Notes: a model not told the origin generated them from the sequence alone. A stretch of 64,000 bases of DNA from Roseateles sp. XES5 (GCF_020535545.1 NZ_CP084753.1:620001-684000), one strand, 5' to 3'. Counted from the stretch's first letter, positions 45,154-54,815 are shown. A program made the numbers and translations.

Positions 45154-46314
45154 TCAACCGGAAATGACTGCGCCGCGGCGCACCACGCGGCGGCCGGACG
45201 GGCGACGGCAGATGGCGTCCCCGACATTGACGGCCTCGAGCATCACGAAATCGGCGCGGGCACCGGCGTGGAGCCCATAGTTCTCCAGCCCGATGGCGCG
45301 AGCGGCGACATCGGTGGCACAGGACAGGGCGCGGCGAAAATCCTCGTCGCGGTTCCAGTCGAAGCGATAGGCGGTGAGGAAGGCGCGCTCCAGCATGTCG
45401 CCATTGCCGAGCGGAGACCAGGAATCGCGTATGCCGTCCGAACCGCAGCAGATGGTGACGCCGAGTTCCGTCAGGCGCTCGACAGGCGGCACGGCGATGT
45501 CCGCAGGAGCCGAGGTCATCAGCGATATCTTCAAATCCGCCAGGCGACGGCCGATGGCGTCGAGCCGGCGCTCGGAAATCATGCCGAGACAATAGGCATG
45601 GGAAATCATCACCTTGCCGGCAAGACCAGAGGCTTCGGTGTAATCGGCGATACGCTCGACCTGCCAGGCGCCGAGATCGCCGGTATCGTGCAGGTGGATA
45701 TCGACGCCGGCGCCCTTTTCCAGCGCGAGGTCGAAGATGAAGCGCAACTGGCCGTCCGGGTCGCCGTCGATGCCGGCCGGATCGAGCCCGCCGACCGTCT
45801 CGACGCCCATGTCGATGGCCGCGCGGATCAATTCCGTGGTGCCGGGCCGCGAGAGAAGGCCCTGCTGCGGGAAGGCGACGAATTGCAGGTCCACCCGGTC
45901 GCGCCATTCCTCGCGCACCGTAAACATCGCTTCCACATGGGAAAGGCCCATGTCCGGCGCGACGTCGATGTGGGAACGCACGGCGGTGGTGCCATGGCGC
46001 AGCATTTCGGTGAGAATGCGCCCCGCCCGCACTGCCGGCGGCGTCGGGACGGCGGCAAGCACCTTGCGCTCGTTCTCGATATAGTCGCGCAGCCGCGAAA
46101 CGCGCGGGCCGGGCTGCCATGGCTCGCCCCACAGGATCTTGTCGAGATGGATATGCGGTTCGACGAAGGCCGGCACGACAAGCCGTCCCTCCCCGTCCAC
46201 CGCATCGGGCGCATCGATGCCGGGACCGATCGCTTCGATGACGCCGCCGGCGCAGCGGATGCCGATGGCCAGCCCATCCGGGTCGACGAGGTTGGAATAG
46301 GTGGTCACGCTCAT
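45154..46314 (-). CDS. CodA-like amidohydrolase (paralogue 2)
   Basis: A 386-aa cytoplasmic amidohydrolase closely related in pattern to the enzyme at 15881. Visible are VEPHIHLDK, DIHLHDTGD, ISHAYCLGM and CCGSDGIRDSW. The HxxE Glu of cytosine deaminase is Asp (HLHD). It has no signal peptide. It lies 65 bp downstream of the PotD-like gene as the last gene of the PotABC-type operon, so the imported compound is probably its substrate or a precursor. Hydrolysis of a cyclic amide or urea ring is plausible; ordinary polyamines would not need such an enzyme, which suggests an unusual ligand for the transporter. Confidence 0.82.
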   Translation of the reverse strand: MSVTTYSNLVDPDGLAIGIRCAGGVIEAIGPGIDAPDAVDGEGRLVVPAFVEPHIHLDKILWGEPWQPGPRVSRLRDYIENERKVLAAVPTPPAVRAGRILTEMLRHGTTAVRSHIDVAPDMGLSHVEAMFTVREEWRDRVDLQFVAFPQQGLLSRPGTTELIRAAIDMGVETVGGLDPAGIDGDPDGQLRFIFDLALEKGAGVDIHLHDTGDLGAWQVERIADYTEASGLAGKVMISHAYCLGMISERRLDAIGRRLADLKISLMTSAPADIAVPPVERLTELGVTICCGSDGIRDSWSPLGNGDMLERAFLTAYRFDWNRDEDFRRALSCATDVAARAIGLENYGLHAGARADFVMLEAVNVGDAICRRPSGRRVVRRGAVISG

Positions 46315-46379
46315 ATCTGCCTCCCTTTCAGCCGAAGGCGCGGCCCCGCAAGGCCGCGCCGGTTGTCGTCGTATCGCGA

Positions 46380-47429
46380 TCAGCCCTTGAGGCGCGTCCA
46401 GATGCGGTCGAGCAGGTCACGCGCCTTGCCGGTGCAGTCCTGCGTGGGAACGAGGCGCGAGGCGAAGGCTTCCGGCATGTTGATCGCGTCCATCTTGCGC
46501 CACTGTTCGCTCAGGAACTGGTCGGACTGCGTGGCATTGGCATAGGCGATGGCATTGGAAACGGCGGCGGCATTTTCCGGCGCCATCATCCAGTTGATGA
46601 AGATCTTCGCGTTTTCCGGATGCGGCGCGTTGGCGGGCACCGCGAAATTGTCGCGGAACATCGGCGTGCCTTCCTTCGGATAGATGAACTTGATCGTGCC
46701 GCGCTGGGCGGTGGCGCGCGCCGTCGCCCCGTTCCAGACATGGTGCATCGCGACCTCCCCGGCCGCCATGCGGTCGACCACGCTGTCGGAGGAATAGAGC
46801 TTCAGCTTCGGCTTCAACCCCTCCAGCAACTTGAGGATGCGCGCGGCGTCCTCGTTGCTCTCCGTGCACTGCGGAATGCCGAGATAGAGCGAGGCGGCGA
46901 GGATTTCGTCGCTGCCCGTATCGAGCGCGGCGATCTTGCCTTCGAGTTCCGGCCGCGGCTCGAAATACTCCTTCCAGCTGTCCTCCAGCTTGCCGCCCTC
47001 GACCTGGGTGCTGTCATAGGCGATGCCCGTGACGCCCCAGAGATAGGGGGCGGAATATTCGTGCTTGGGGTCGAAGTCCGGGTTCTTGAAGGCGTCCTTC
47101 AGCGTCGCGTAGTTCGACATGGAATGGGTGTCGATCTTCATCAGCAGCCCGTCCTTGACGAGGCCGGGGATGACATAGTCGCTCGGCACGATGACGTCGT
47201 AGGACGCGCCGCCCGACTGCAGCTTGGCCAGCAGCGTCTCGTTGCTGTCATAGCCGTCGAGGATGACCTTGATGCCGGTCTCCTTCTCGAATTTTGCGAG
47301 AAGCTCGACCGGGTAATAGTCGGTCCAGTTGTAGAAATAGAGTGTCTTTTCCGCATCTTGCGCCGCAGCGGGCTGCACGAGAAGGGCGGCGGCGGCAAGG
47401 GCCGCCCCGAGGCAGGATTTCAGGTTCAT
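46380..47429 (-). CDS. PotD/PotF-like periplasmic binding protein
   Basis: A 349-aa protein with a signal peptide (cleavage near PAAAQDAE). The mature start TLYFYNWTDYYPVELLAKFEKETGIKVILDGYDSNETLLAKLQSGG is the classical polyamine-binding pattern, and SDYVIPGLVKDGLL follows. It lies between the permease and amidohydrolase genes in the minus-strand operon. The polyamine-type fold is sure; ligand identity is not, given the linked amidohydrolase. Confidence 0.9.
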   Translation of the reverse strand: MNLKSCLGAALAAAALLVQPAAAQDAEKTLYFYNWTDYYPVELLAKFEKETGIKVILDGYDSNETLLAKLQSGGASYDVIVPSDYVIPGLVKDGLLMKIDTHSMSNYATLKDAFKNPDFDPKHEYSAPYLWGVTGIAYDSTQVEGGKLEDSWKEYFEPRPELEGKIAALDTGSDEILAASLYLGIPQCTESNEDAARILKLLEGLKPKLKLYSSDSVVDRMAAGEVAMHHVWNGATARATAQRGTIKFIYPKEGTPMFRDNFAVPANAPHPENAKIFINWMMAPENAAAVSNAIAYANATQSDQFLSEQWRKMDAINMPEAFASRLVPTQDCTGKARDLLDRIWTRLKG

Positions 47430-47446
47430 GGCAGTCTCCTCCAGGG

Positions 47447-48220
47447 TTATCGGCGCAGGCGGCCGAGGAAAAACGAAAGCGACACGAGCAGCACCGAAAC
47501 GAAGAGCATCACCGCCGAGATGGCGTTGATCTCCGGTGTGATGCCGGCGCGGATGGCCGAGAAGATGTAGACGGGCAGCGTCGTCAGGCCGGGGCCGGCC
47601 AGGAAGAACGAGGTCAGGAAGTCGTCGAGGCTGGTGACGAAGGCGAGCGTGAAGCCGGCCATGACGCCGGGCCAGAGCAGCGGCATCGTCACCCGGCGGA
47701 AGGTGCGGAAGCGGTTGGCGTAGAGATCGTGCGCCGCCTCCTCATAGGTGCCGCTGATGCCGTCGAGCCGAGCGCGAATCGGCAGATAGGCGAAGGGGAT
47801 GCAGAAGGCGGTGTGGGCCGCCACCATCGCGCCGAGGCCGAGCGTCACGCCGAGCGAAACGAAGAGCAGCAGGGTTGCGACCGCCACGGCGATTTCCGGC
47901 AGGATCAACGGCATGTTGAGGATCGCCTCGGACGCCCCGCGGCCGAGGAAGGCGCGCCGGGTGGCAAGCGCGGCAAGCAGCGCGAGGATGGTCGCCGCCG
48001 TCGCCGCCGAGATGGCGATGACCAGCGAGTTCCACGCCGCCGCCTGGATCGACGGATTGACGAGAATGCGGCCGTACCAGTCGAAGGAGGCGTGGGTCCA
48101 CACCGTCGCCGTGCGGTTGGCGTTGAAGGAATAGGCGATCAGCACCACGACGGGCACGTAGAGATAGGCCAGCACGAAGAGCGCGGTTTCGCGCGTGAAG
48201 GGAAAACGCCGCGGGTTCAT
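47447..48220 (-). CDS. PotC-like ABC transporter permease
   Basis: A 257-aa permease with six helices. VVVLIAYSFNANRTATVWTHASFDWY at the N-terminus is a PotC signature, and YEEAAHDLYANRFRTFRRVTMPLLWPGV is the EAA loop; FVTSLDDFLTSFFLAGPG is also conserved. Its ATG overlaps the PotB-like stop by 4 bp. A longer in-frame extension to the right is non-coding in this frame. Confidence 0.9.
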   Translation of the reverse strand: MNPRRFPFTRETALFVLAYLYVPVVVLIAYSFNANRTATVWTHASFDWYGRILVNPSIQAAAWNSLVIAISAATAATILALLAALATRRAFLGRGASEAILNMPLILPEIAVAVATLLLFVSLGVTLGLGAMVAAHTAFCIPFAYLPIRARLDGISGTYEEAAHDLYANRFRTFRRVTMPLLWPGVMAGFTLAFVTSLDDFLTSFFLAGPGLTTLPVYIFSAIRAGITPEINAISAVMLFVSVLLVSLSFFLGRLRR

Positions 48221-49089
48221 GCGGTCCTCCTGTTGCGCCAGAGCGCCATGGCGGTCATCACGACGAGCATCAGTCCGAGAAGGACGACGGCGAGCGTCGC
48301 GCCGAAGGGCCAGTTGCGCGAGGCGCCGAACTGCATCTGGATGATGTTGCCGAGCATCAGCGTCTTGCCGCCGCCCAGCAGGGCGGGCGTGACGAAGGCG
48401 CCAAGGCAGGGAATGAAGACGAGCAGCGCGCCGGCGACGATGCCGGGCGTGGCGATGGGCAGCACGACGCGGCGCAGCGCCCGCCGGCGCGTCGCGCCGA
48501 GATCGTGCGCGGCCTCGAGCAGCCGCCAGTCGAATTTCTCGAACACGGTATAGAGCGGCAGGATGGTGAAAGGCAGGAAGGAATAGGTAAGGCCGATCGC
48601 CACCGCCGCGTCGTTGTAGAGAAGCTGCACCGGCCAGGGCGAGATCATGTTGACGAATTTCGATACCCAGCCATCCTCGCGCAGGATGATCAGCCAGGCA
48701 TAGTTGCGCACCAGAAGGTTCGTCCAGAACGGGATGGTGATGAGCAGCAGCATGACGTCGCGGCCGGTGCGGCCAAGGCTTGCCATCCACAGCGCCACCG
48801 GCAGGCCGAGCGCAAGGCTCAGCACGGTGGTCACGGCGGCCAGCACCACCGAGCGCAGGAAGATCACCAGGTAGCTGGTGTTTAGGATCATCGTCCCGTC
48901 GAAATCCTCCTCCCAGGCAAGGCGCACATAGTTGGCGACCGAGGGCGCGGAGGACCAGTCGACGCCCGATGTGCCGCCCTTGTCGAGCAGCGAGACCCAG
49001 GCCATCAGGCAGAGCGGTACGCCGATGAGGAAGAGGATGACCGCAAGGGCCGGCGACAGAAGGAAGAAGCGGCGGAGCGCGGCGCTCAT
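48217..49089 (-). CDS. PotB-like ABC transporter permease
   Basis: A 290-aa permease. The EAA loop [28 protein letters not shown] is present, followed by [31 protein letters not shown], a PotB hallmark. It overlaps the ATPase gene upstream by 4 bp and the PotC-like gene downstream by 4 bp. Confidence 0.9.
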   Translation of the reverse strand: MSAALRRFFLLSPALAVILFLIGVPLCLMAWVSLLDKGGTSGVDWSSAPSVANYVRLAWEEDFDGTMILNTSYLVIFLRSVVLAAVTTVLSLALGLPVALWMASLGRTGRDVMLLLITIPFWTNLLVRNYAWLIILREDGWVSKFVNMISPWPVQLLYNDAAVAIGLTYSFLPFTILPLYTVFEKFDWRLLEAAHDLGATRRRALRRVVLPIATPGIVAGALLVFIPCLGAFVTPALLGGGKTLMLGNIIQMQFGASRNWPFGATLAVVLLGLMLVVMTAMALWRNRRTA

Positions 49090-50153
49090 TGGGCGAGCAC
49101 CCGCAGCGCTTCGGCCGGCAGCGCGAGGCCGACGCGGCTTCCCGTTTCGGGCGCGGCCTCCGTCGGATCGGACTGGCGCAGCAGGAAGGTGCCGCCGCCG
49201 GGAAGATCGAGCTTGTGCAGCATTGCGGTGCCGAGATAGGCCGAATGCACCAGCGTCGCCTCCAATGCGCCCTCGCCGACCGGCACCAGCTTCGCCCGCT
49301 CGGGGCGGATCGCCACCGTCACCTTGCCGGACGCCGCATGCGGGGCGGCAAGCACCGCGCCACCCTCCAAGCGAACGCCGCCGCCCGGCAGCGCCTCCCC
49401 GTCCAGGAGGTTGATATCGCCGATGAAATCGGCGACGAAGCGGTGCGTCGGCGCTTCGTAGATTTCGCGGGGCGGCCCCATCTGCAGGATGCGGCCCGAC
49501 TGCATGACGGCAACGCGGTCGGAGAGCGTCAGCGCCTCCTCCTGGTCATGCGTGACGAAGAGGAAGGTGATGCCCGCCTCTTCCTGCAGCAGTTTCAGTT
49601 CGATCTGCATTTCCTTGCGGAGCTTGAGATCAAGTGCCGAGAGCGGTTCGTCCAGCAGCAGCAGGCCCGGCGCCGTGGCCAGCGCCCGCGCCAGGGCCAC
49701 GCGCTGCTTCTCGCCGCCCGAGAGCTCGGCGGGCTTGAGCGTGGCGAAACTGCCCATGCGCATCATCTCCAGCGCCTCGCCGACGCGCTTGCGGATGGCA
49801 TCGCGCGCCATGCCCTGCTCTTCCAGCGCAAACGCGACGTTCTGTTCCACGGTTAGATGCGGGAAGAGCGCGTAGCTCTGGAACACCGTATTGACGGGGC
49901 GGTGGAAGGGCGGGCGGGCGGTCACGTCCTCGCCCTCGATGGAGATCGCGCCGGTATCGGCGGTCTCGAAGCCGGCGATCAAACGGAGCAGCGTGGTCTT
50001 GCCGCAACCCGACGGGCCGAGCAGCGTGAAGAACTCGCGTCGCCCGATATCGAGCGAGACGTCGTCCAGCACGCGGAAGGCATAAATGCCCTTCCCGAAA
50101 CTCTTGGCGACATTTCTGATGGAAACCGCGGGGGGACTGGACGCTTGGGTCAT
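49086..50153 (-). CDS. PotA-like ABC transporter ATP-binding protein
   Basis: A 355-aa ATPase with Walker [11 protein letters not shown]-loop [11 protein letters not shown], signature [15 protein letters not shown], Walker [14 protein letters not shown]-loop THDQEEA and a C-terminal TOBE_2 domain (about 280-350). It is the first gene of the five-gene minus-strand operon potA-potB-potC-potD-like plus amidohydrolase. The promoter region to its right contains repeated TATGCGA elements. Confidence 0.92.
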   Translation of the reverse strand: MTQASSPPAVSIRNVAKSFGKGIYAFRVLDDVSLDIGRREFFTLLGPSGCGKTTLLRLIAGFETADTGAISIEGEDVTARPPFHRPVNTVFQSYALFPHLTVEQNVAFALEEQGMARDAIRKRVGEALEMMRMGSFATLKPAELSGGEKQRVALARALATAPGLLLLDEPLSALDLKLRKEMQIELKLLQEEAGITFLFVTHDQEEALTLSDRVAVMQSGRILQMGPPREIYEAPTHRFVADFIGDINLLDGEALPGGGVRLEGGAVLAAPHAASGKVTVAIRPERAKLVPVGEGALEATLVHSAYLGTAMLHKLDLPGGGTFLLRQSDPTEAAPETGSRVGLALPAEALRVLAQ

Positions 50154-50678
50154 GTTTTCCTCTTGGGCGTTTCATCAAGCGTCCAGCATGGTATCACATT
50201 TGTCAATATTGTATGCAAATATTCGCATACGATTTAATGCAAAATCTTGCTCGCCCCGTGAAACCCTACCCCACTGAAAGGAAGCCGCATGCGCCCACAC
50301 GGCGCTGCCAAGCAATCCGCGCCAACCACTCATCAATTTGATTTACAATAATTTATTCCAAAATATTGCGTGCGATCGAAGCATTCAAAGGTCATCCTCG
50401 CCGACCACATCAGAATTTTTTATATGCGAATGCAGCATGAAATCGTATGCGACACCTGCCAATACATGGCCCGAAGCCAGGCATATTCAGAAATTCCTCC
50501 ATAGTATCCGGAGGCTATGCCGACATATTGTATACATTGCAGCGCAGCATTCCGTTCGGCTTAGCGGCCGCCTAATCAACGATGAACCAAACGCTCATGT
50601 CGGCGCTTTTCGCCTTCCACTACACATCGGCAAAGGCTGGCCATCGGGTCGGCGTTCCGGGAATGGAAGGAAAGCGGC
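50154..50678. promoter_or_regulatory. 525-bp AT-rich divergent region with clustered operator-like repeats
   Basis: Between the potA-like operon and the flavin monooxygenase gene lie ATTGTATGCAAAT (50208-50220), ATTCGCATACGATTT (50221-50235), TATGCGA (50423-50429), AAATCGTATGCGAC (50440-50453) and ATTGTATACAT (50527-50537). The second and fourth are inverted copies of each other (14 bases). The distribution places one cluster near each divergent start. No protein-coding frame here is convincing. The base composition is clearly more AT-rich than the surroundings. Confidence 0.55.
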
Positions 50679-51929
50679 ATGGCAGTGGAAAAAGTGGATA
50701 CGCTGGTCATCGGCGCAGGCCAGGCGGGTGTCGCGATGAGCGAACATCTCGGCCAGCGCGGCCTTTCTCACCTCGTACTGGAAAAGGCCCGCATCGCCGA
50801 AAGCTGGCGCACCGCGCGCTGGGATAGCCTCGTCGCCAATGGCCCGGCCTGGCACGACCGCTTCCCCGGTATGACCTTCCCCGGCCTCGAAGACGAGGCT
50901 TTCGCCCCCAAGGAGCAGGTCGCGGACTATTTCGTCAGCTACGCGGAGAAGATCAAGGCGCCGATCCGCTGCGGCGTCGAGGTGCGGTCCGTCAGCAAGG
51001 CAGGCGAGACCTTCCGCGTCGAGACCTCCGACGGCGTGATCGAGGCGACAAACATCGTTTCCGCCACCGGCGCCTTCCAACGCCCCGTGATGCCCGCCCT
51101 CGTACCGACGCAGCAGGGCCTCACCCAGATCCATTCCAACACCTACCGCAATCCCGGCCAGTTGCCCGAGGGCGCGGTGCTGGTGATCGGCGCCGGCTCC
51201 TCCGGCACGCAGATCGCCGACGAGCTTCTGCGCGCCGGCCGGCGCGTCTACCTCTCCATCGGCCCGCACGACCGCCCGCCGCGCCGTTACCGCGGCAAGG
51301 ATTTCTGCTGGTGGCTCGGCGTGCTCGGCATCTGGGACCTCAAGGTGCCGGCGCCGAACACCGAGCATGTCACCATCGCGGTCAGCGGCGCCTATGGCGG
51401 GCAGACGGTCGATTTCCGCCGCCTCGGCAATCGCGGCATGACGCTGCTCGGCCGGGCCGAAGCCTACAAGGACGGCGTGCTGCAGGTCGCGCCTGACCTC
51501 GCGGAGAACATCGCCCGCGGCGACGCCAATCACCTCTCCCTGCTCGACCGCGCCGACGCCTACGCCGCCGAACACGGCCTCGACCTGCCGGAGGATCCCG
51601 AGGCGCGCCACAAGGAGCCGGATCCGGCCTGCGTCACCGATCCGATCCTCGCCCTGAACCTGAAGGACGCCGGCATCACCACCATCATCTGGGCGACAGG
51701 CTATGCGGTCGACTACGGCTGGCTGCAGCTCGATGCGCTCGACGAGAAGGGCCGCCCGGTGCATGAGCGCGGTGTCTCGAAGGTCCCCGGCCTCTTCTTC
51801 GTCGGCCTGCCCTGGCTGTCGCGCCGCGCTTCCTCCTTCATCTGGGGCTGCTGGCACGATGCGGACTATCTCGCCGGCTATATCGCCGAGCACCGCAACA
51901 GGCAGGCAGCCGCCGCCGCGGCCTCCTGA
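50679..51929 (+). CDS. Flavin-containing monooxygenase (CzcO/FMO family)
   Basis: A 416-aa class B flavoprotein using FAD and NADPH to insert oxygen into a small-molecule substrate. The FAD motif VIGAGQAGVAM is at residues 10-20, the NADPH motif VIGAGSSGTQIA at about 168-179, and the FMO-like HSNTY at about 150 and the ATGY motif near 345 are present. It starts with ATG at 50679 after GGAAGG. It is followed by a LysR regulator and an aldehyde dehydrogenase in the same direction, and by the amine dehydrogenase. It may oxidise the acid produced by those enzymes; this is inferred from position only. Confidence 0.83.
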   Translation: MAVEKVDTLVIGAGQAGVAMSEHLGQRGLSHLVLEKARIAESWRTARWDSLVANGPAWHDRFPGMTFPGLEDEAFAPKEQVADYFVSYAEKIKAPIRCGVEVRSVSKAGETFRVETSDGVIEATNIVSATGAFQRPVMPALVPTQQGLTQIHSNTYRNPGQLPEGAVLVIGAGSSGTQIADELLRAGRRVYLSIGPHDRPPRRYRGKDFCWWLGVLGIWDLKVPAPNTEHVTIAVSGAYGGQTVDFRRLGNRGMTLLGRAEAYKDGVLQVAPDLAENIARGDANHLSLLDRADAYAAEHGLDLPEDPEARHKEPDPACVTDPILALNLKDAGITTIIWATGYAVDYGWLQLDALDEKGRPVHERGVSKVPGLFFVGLPWLSRRASSFIWGCWHDADYLAGYIAEHRNRQAAAAAAS

Positions 51930-52087
51930 AAGGTCGGGGCGCCGGCCGCCCGCACGGAGGAAGCGAGCATGCCATGAACCGCTACCCGACCCCGAAGGAT
52001 GACCGCGCCATCCACAGCCCGAAGGAGAGCGCTCTTCCCGCGCGTGAAAATCTGTTCCTTAATTGGCGCCTCAACAGGGGAACAGAC

Positions 52088-53047
52088 ATGGTGTTGCGCT
52101 TCACGCTCCGGCAACTGGAATATCTCGTCGCAGTCGGCGAGTACGGCTCCGTCACGGAGGCGGCCGAGCGGGTGAATGTGTCCGCGCCCTCCGTCTCGGC
52201 CGCGATCTCGCAGCTCGAGAAGGAGTTCGGCATCAACCTCTTCGTGCGCCGCCACGCGCATGGCCTCTCGCTGACACAGGCCGGCCACAGCTTCGTCGCG
52301 CAGGCGCGGCAGATCCTCGCGGAGGCCGCCAAGCTCAACGCCCTGTCCAACGAGCTGACCGGCCAGGTGCGCGGGCCGCTGCATGTCGCCTGTCTCGTCA
52401 CCTTCGCGCAGGCCGTTATCCCCTCGCTGCGCCGCGCCTTCTCCGATGCCTATCCCGACGTCGATTTCTTCCAGTACGAGCGCGACCAGGCGCGTATCCT
52501 CGAAGGGCTGCGCATGGCGCGCTTCGACATCGCGCTCAGCTACGACCTCGACATTCCCGCCGACATGACCTTCCACGAGCTTGCCGTGCTGCCGCCCTAT
52601 GCGGTGCTGCACGAGGACCATCCGCTGGCCAGCCGTCGCGAGGTGACGGTAGAGGACCTTGCGCCCCATCCGATGATCCTGCTCGACCTGCCGCATTCCT
52701 CGGCCTATTTCCTCTCGCTCTTCCGCGACGCCGGCCTGACGCCGCGCGTCGCCGAGCGCACCCGTGACATGTCGGTCATGCGCGCCATGGTCGCCAACGG
52801 CTTCGGCTATTCCATCGCCAACATCCGGCCCGTTTCCAGCTACGCGCTGGATGGCGGCAAACTCGTCTTCGTGCCGCTGACCGGGAACCTGCGCCCCATG
52901 CGCATGGGCATCCTCTCCATGGCCGGCGCGAACCCGGCGCTCACCGTGCGCCGTTTCATCGATTTCTGCAGCGAGACGATCCGCGGCATGGGCATGGACC
53001 TGCCGGTCTCAGCCGATGCCGCCCAGCAAGAGAAAGGCCCTACATGA
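52088..53047 (+). CDS. LysR-family transcriptional regulator
   Basis: A 319-aa regulator with an N-terminal HTH (FTLRQLEYLVAVGEYGSVTEAAERVNVSAPSVSAAISQLEKEFG, broken at the turn) and a C-terminal PBP2 effector domain. I chose the ATG at 52088, preceded by AGGGG, over longer frames. Its stop overlaps the aldehyde dehydrogenase ATG (ATGA), so regulator and enzyme are made together. The ATTAG-N7-CTAAT element at 54722-54738 upstream of the amine dehydrogenase is a plausible target. Confidence 0.87.
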   Translation: MVLRFTLRQLEYLVAVGEYGSVTEAAERVNVSAPSVSAAISQLEKEFGINLFVRRHAHGLSLTQAGHSFVAQARQILAEAAKLNALSNELTGQVRGPLHVACLVTFAQAVIPSLRRAFSDAYPDVDFFQYERDQARILEGLRMARFDIALSYDLDIPADMTFHELAVLPPYAVLHEDHPLASRREVTVEDLAPHPMILLDLPHSSAYFLSLFRDAGLTPRVAERTRDMSVMRAMVANGFGYSIANIRPVSSYALDGGKLVFVPLTGNLRPMRMGILSMAGANPALTVRRFIDFCSETIRGMGMDLPVSADAAQQEKGPT

Positions 53048-54525
53048 CGACGAGCATCGACTGGCGCGCCCGCGCGGCAAGCCTCAAATTCCGCAACGGC
53101 CTCTTTATCGACGGCCGTTTCCGCGATGCGGCGAAAGGCGGCCGTTTCGAGACCGTCAATCCGGCCAATGCCCAGGTGCTGACCGCCGTTGCCCGCGGCA
53201 CGGCGGAAGACGTCGACGCCGCCGTCGCTTCGGCCCGCCGCGCCTTCGAGGATGGGCGCTGGTCGGGCAAGTCGCCGGCCGAACGCAAGGCGGTGCTGCT
53301 TCGCCTTGCCGCCCTGATCCGCGAGAACGTGCCGGAACTTGCCCTGCTCGACACGCTCGACATGGGCAAGCCGATCAGCGACAGCTCGACCATCGACGCG
53401 CCCGGCTCGGCGCATTTCTTCGAATGGCATGCCGAGGCCATCGACAAGCTCTATGACGAGATCGCCCCCACCGGGCGCGGTGACCTCGCCATGATCCGCC
53501 GCGTGCCGCTCGGCGTCATCGGCGCCGTCGTACCGTGGAATTTCCCGCTCGACATGGCGACCTGGAAGCTCGCGCCGGCGCTGGCGACCGGCAACTCCGT
53601 CGTGCTGAAGCCGGCCGAACAGTCCCCGCTCTCCGCCCTGATGCTGGCCGAGCTTGCCTCGGAGGCGGGCCTGCCGGACGGCGTGCTCAACGTCGTGCCC
53701 GGCTTCGGCGAGGATGCCGGCCGTGCGCTCGGCCTGCACCCGGATGTCGATGCCCTCGTCTTCACCGGCTCCACCAAGGTCGGCAAGCTCTTCATGACCT
53801 ATGCGGGCGAGAGCAACATGAAGCAGGTCTGGCTGGAGACGGGCGGCAAGTCGCCGAACCTCGTCTTCGCCGACGCCGACCTCGACAAGGCGGCCGAGAT
53901 GGCGGCCTTCGGCATCCTGTTCAATTCCGGCGAGGTCTGTTCGGCCAATTCCCGCCTCCTCGTGCACCGCTCCGTGCAGGAGGAATTCACCGAAAAGCTG
54001 ATCGCCGCGACATCGGCCTGGCCGCTCGGCGATCCGCTCGACATCGCCACCCGCATGGGCCCGCTGGTGGAAAAGAGCCATGCCGACCGCGTCGCCGCCT
54101 ATATCGACATCGGCCGCAAGGAAGCCCGTCTCGCCCATGGCGGCACGCGCGAGACGCGCGACGGCTCGGACTGCTACATTCAACCGACCATCTTCAACGA
54201 GGTCGCGCCGGACGCCCGCATCGCGCGGGAGGAAATCTTCGGCCCCGTGCTCGCCATCACGCCCTTCGACAGCGACGAAGAGGCACTGCGCATCGCAAAC
54301 GACAGCGAATACGGCCTCGCCGCTTCCGTCTGGACGCGGGATCTTTCCCGTGCGCTCTCGGTCTCGGACCGGCTGAACGCCGGCACGGTCTCCGTCAACA
54401 CGGTCGATGCCCTCTCCGCCATGACGCCCTTCGGCGGCGTCAAGCAGTCCGGTTTCGGCCGCGACCTCTCGATCCACAGCTTCGACAAGTATTGCTCGCT
54501 CAAAACCGTGTGGGTGAAATACTAG
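53044..54525 (+). CDS. Aldehyde dehydrogenase (PuuC-like)
   Basis: A 493-aa NAD-dependent ALDH. Key residues are visible: VVPWNFP (162-168), FTGSTKVGKL (about 240-249), general base Glu265 in LETGGKSPN and nucleophile Cys299 in NSGEVCSANSR. The group includes PuuC, which oxidises gamma-glutamyl-gamma-aminobutyraldehyde and other amine-derived aldehydes. Here it is followed by a histamine-dehydrogenase-like enzyme, whose product aldehyde (imidazole acetaldehyde if the call is right) would be its substrate. It overlaps the LysR gene by 4 bp. Confidence 0.88.
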   Translation: MTTSIDWRARAASLKFRNGLFIDGRFRDAAKGGRFETVNPANAQVLTAVARGTAEDVDAAVASARRAFEDGRWSGKSPAERKAVLLRLAALIRENVPELALLDTLDMGKPISDSSTIDAPGSAHFFEWHAEAIDKLYDEIAPTGRGDLAMIRRVPLGVIGAVVPWNFPLDMATWKLAPALATGNSVVLKPAEQSPLSALMLAELASEAGLPDGVLNVVPGFGEDAGRALGLHPDVDALVFTGSTKVGKLFMTYAGESNMKQVWLETGGKSPNLVFADADLDKAAEMAAFGILFNSGEVCSANSRLLVHRSVQEEFTEKLIAATSAWPLGDPLDIATRMGPLVEKSHADRVAAYIDIGRKEARLAHGGTRETRDGSDCYIQPTIFNEVAPDARIAREEIFGPVLAITPFDSDEEALRIANDSEYGLAASVWTRDLSRALSVSDRLNAGTVSVNTVDALSAMTPFGGVKQSGFGRDLSIHSFDKYCSLKTVWVKY

Positions 54526-54720
54526 GCATCTGCCCGGGCCGGCGGCACCCGACGGCCCGGATATCGACCATCGGCGGCGCCGGCGTCCTTCGCGATCCTT
54601 CCTCGCGAGCGGAAGTCGGCGCGATCTTTCCTATAATTTATTGAAATCAAAAGATATTTTCAAATCCGGAACATTTTCGCGGAAAGATTGAAATCACCGC
54701 GCCACCACACGGCGGGTCTC

Positions 54721-54739
54721 GATTAGTCTAAACCTAATC
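54721..54739. promoter_or_regulatory. LysR-type box ATTAG-N7-CTAAT upstream of the amine dehydrogenase
   Basis: GATTAG (54721-54726) and CTAATC (54734-54739) form a perfect 6-bp inverted repeat with a 7-bp spacer, the T-N11-A form preferred by LysR regulators. It lies 77 bp upstream of the start at 54816. The LysR protein at 52088 is the nearest candidate ligand. Confidence 0.55.
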
Positions 54740-54815
54740 CATGCTTCCGGAACGCGTCATTTACGGCGCGGCCTTCGCCCAATCCTATTGCCTTCAGTAA
54801 ACCCCGAGGACTGCC

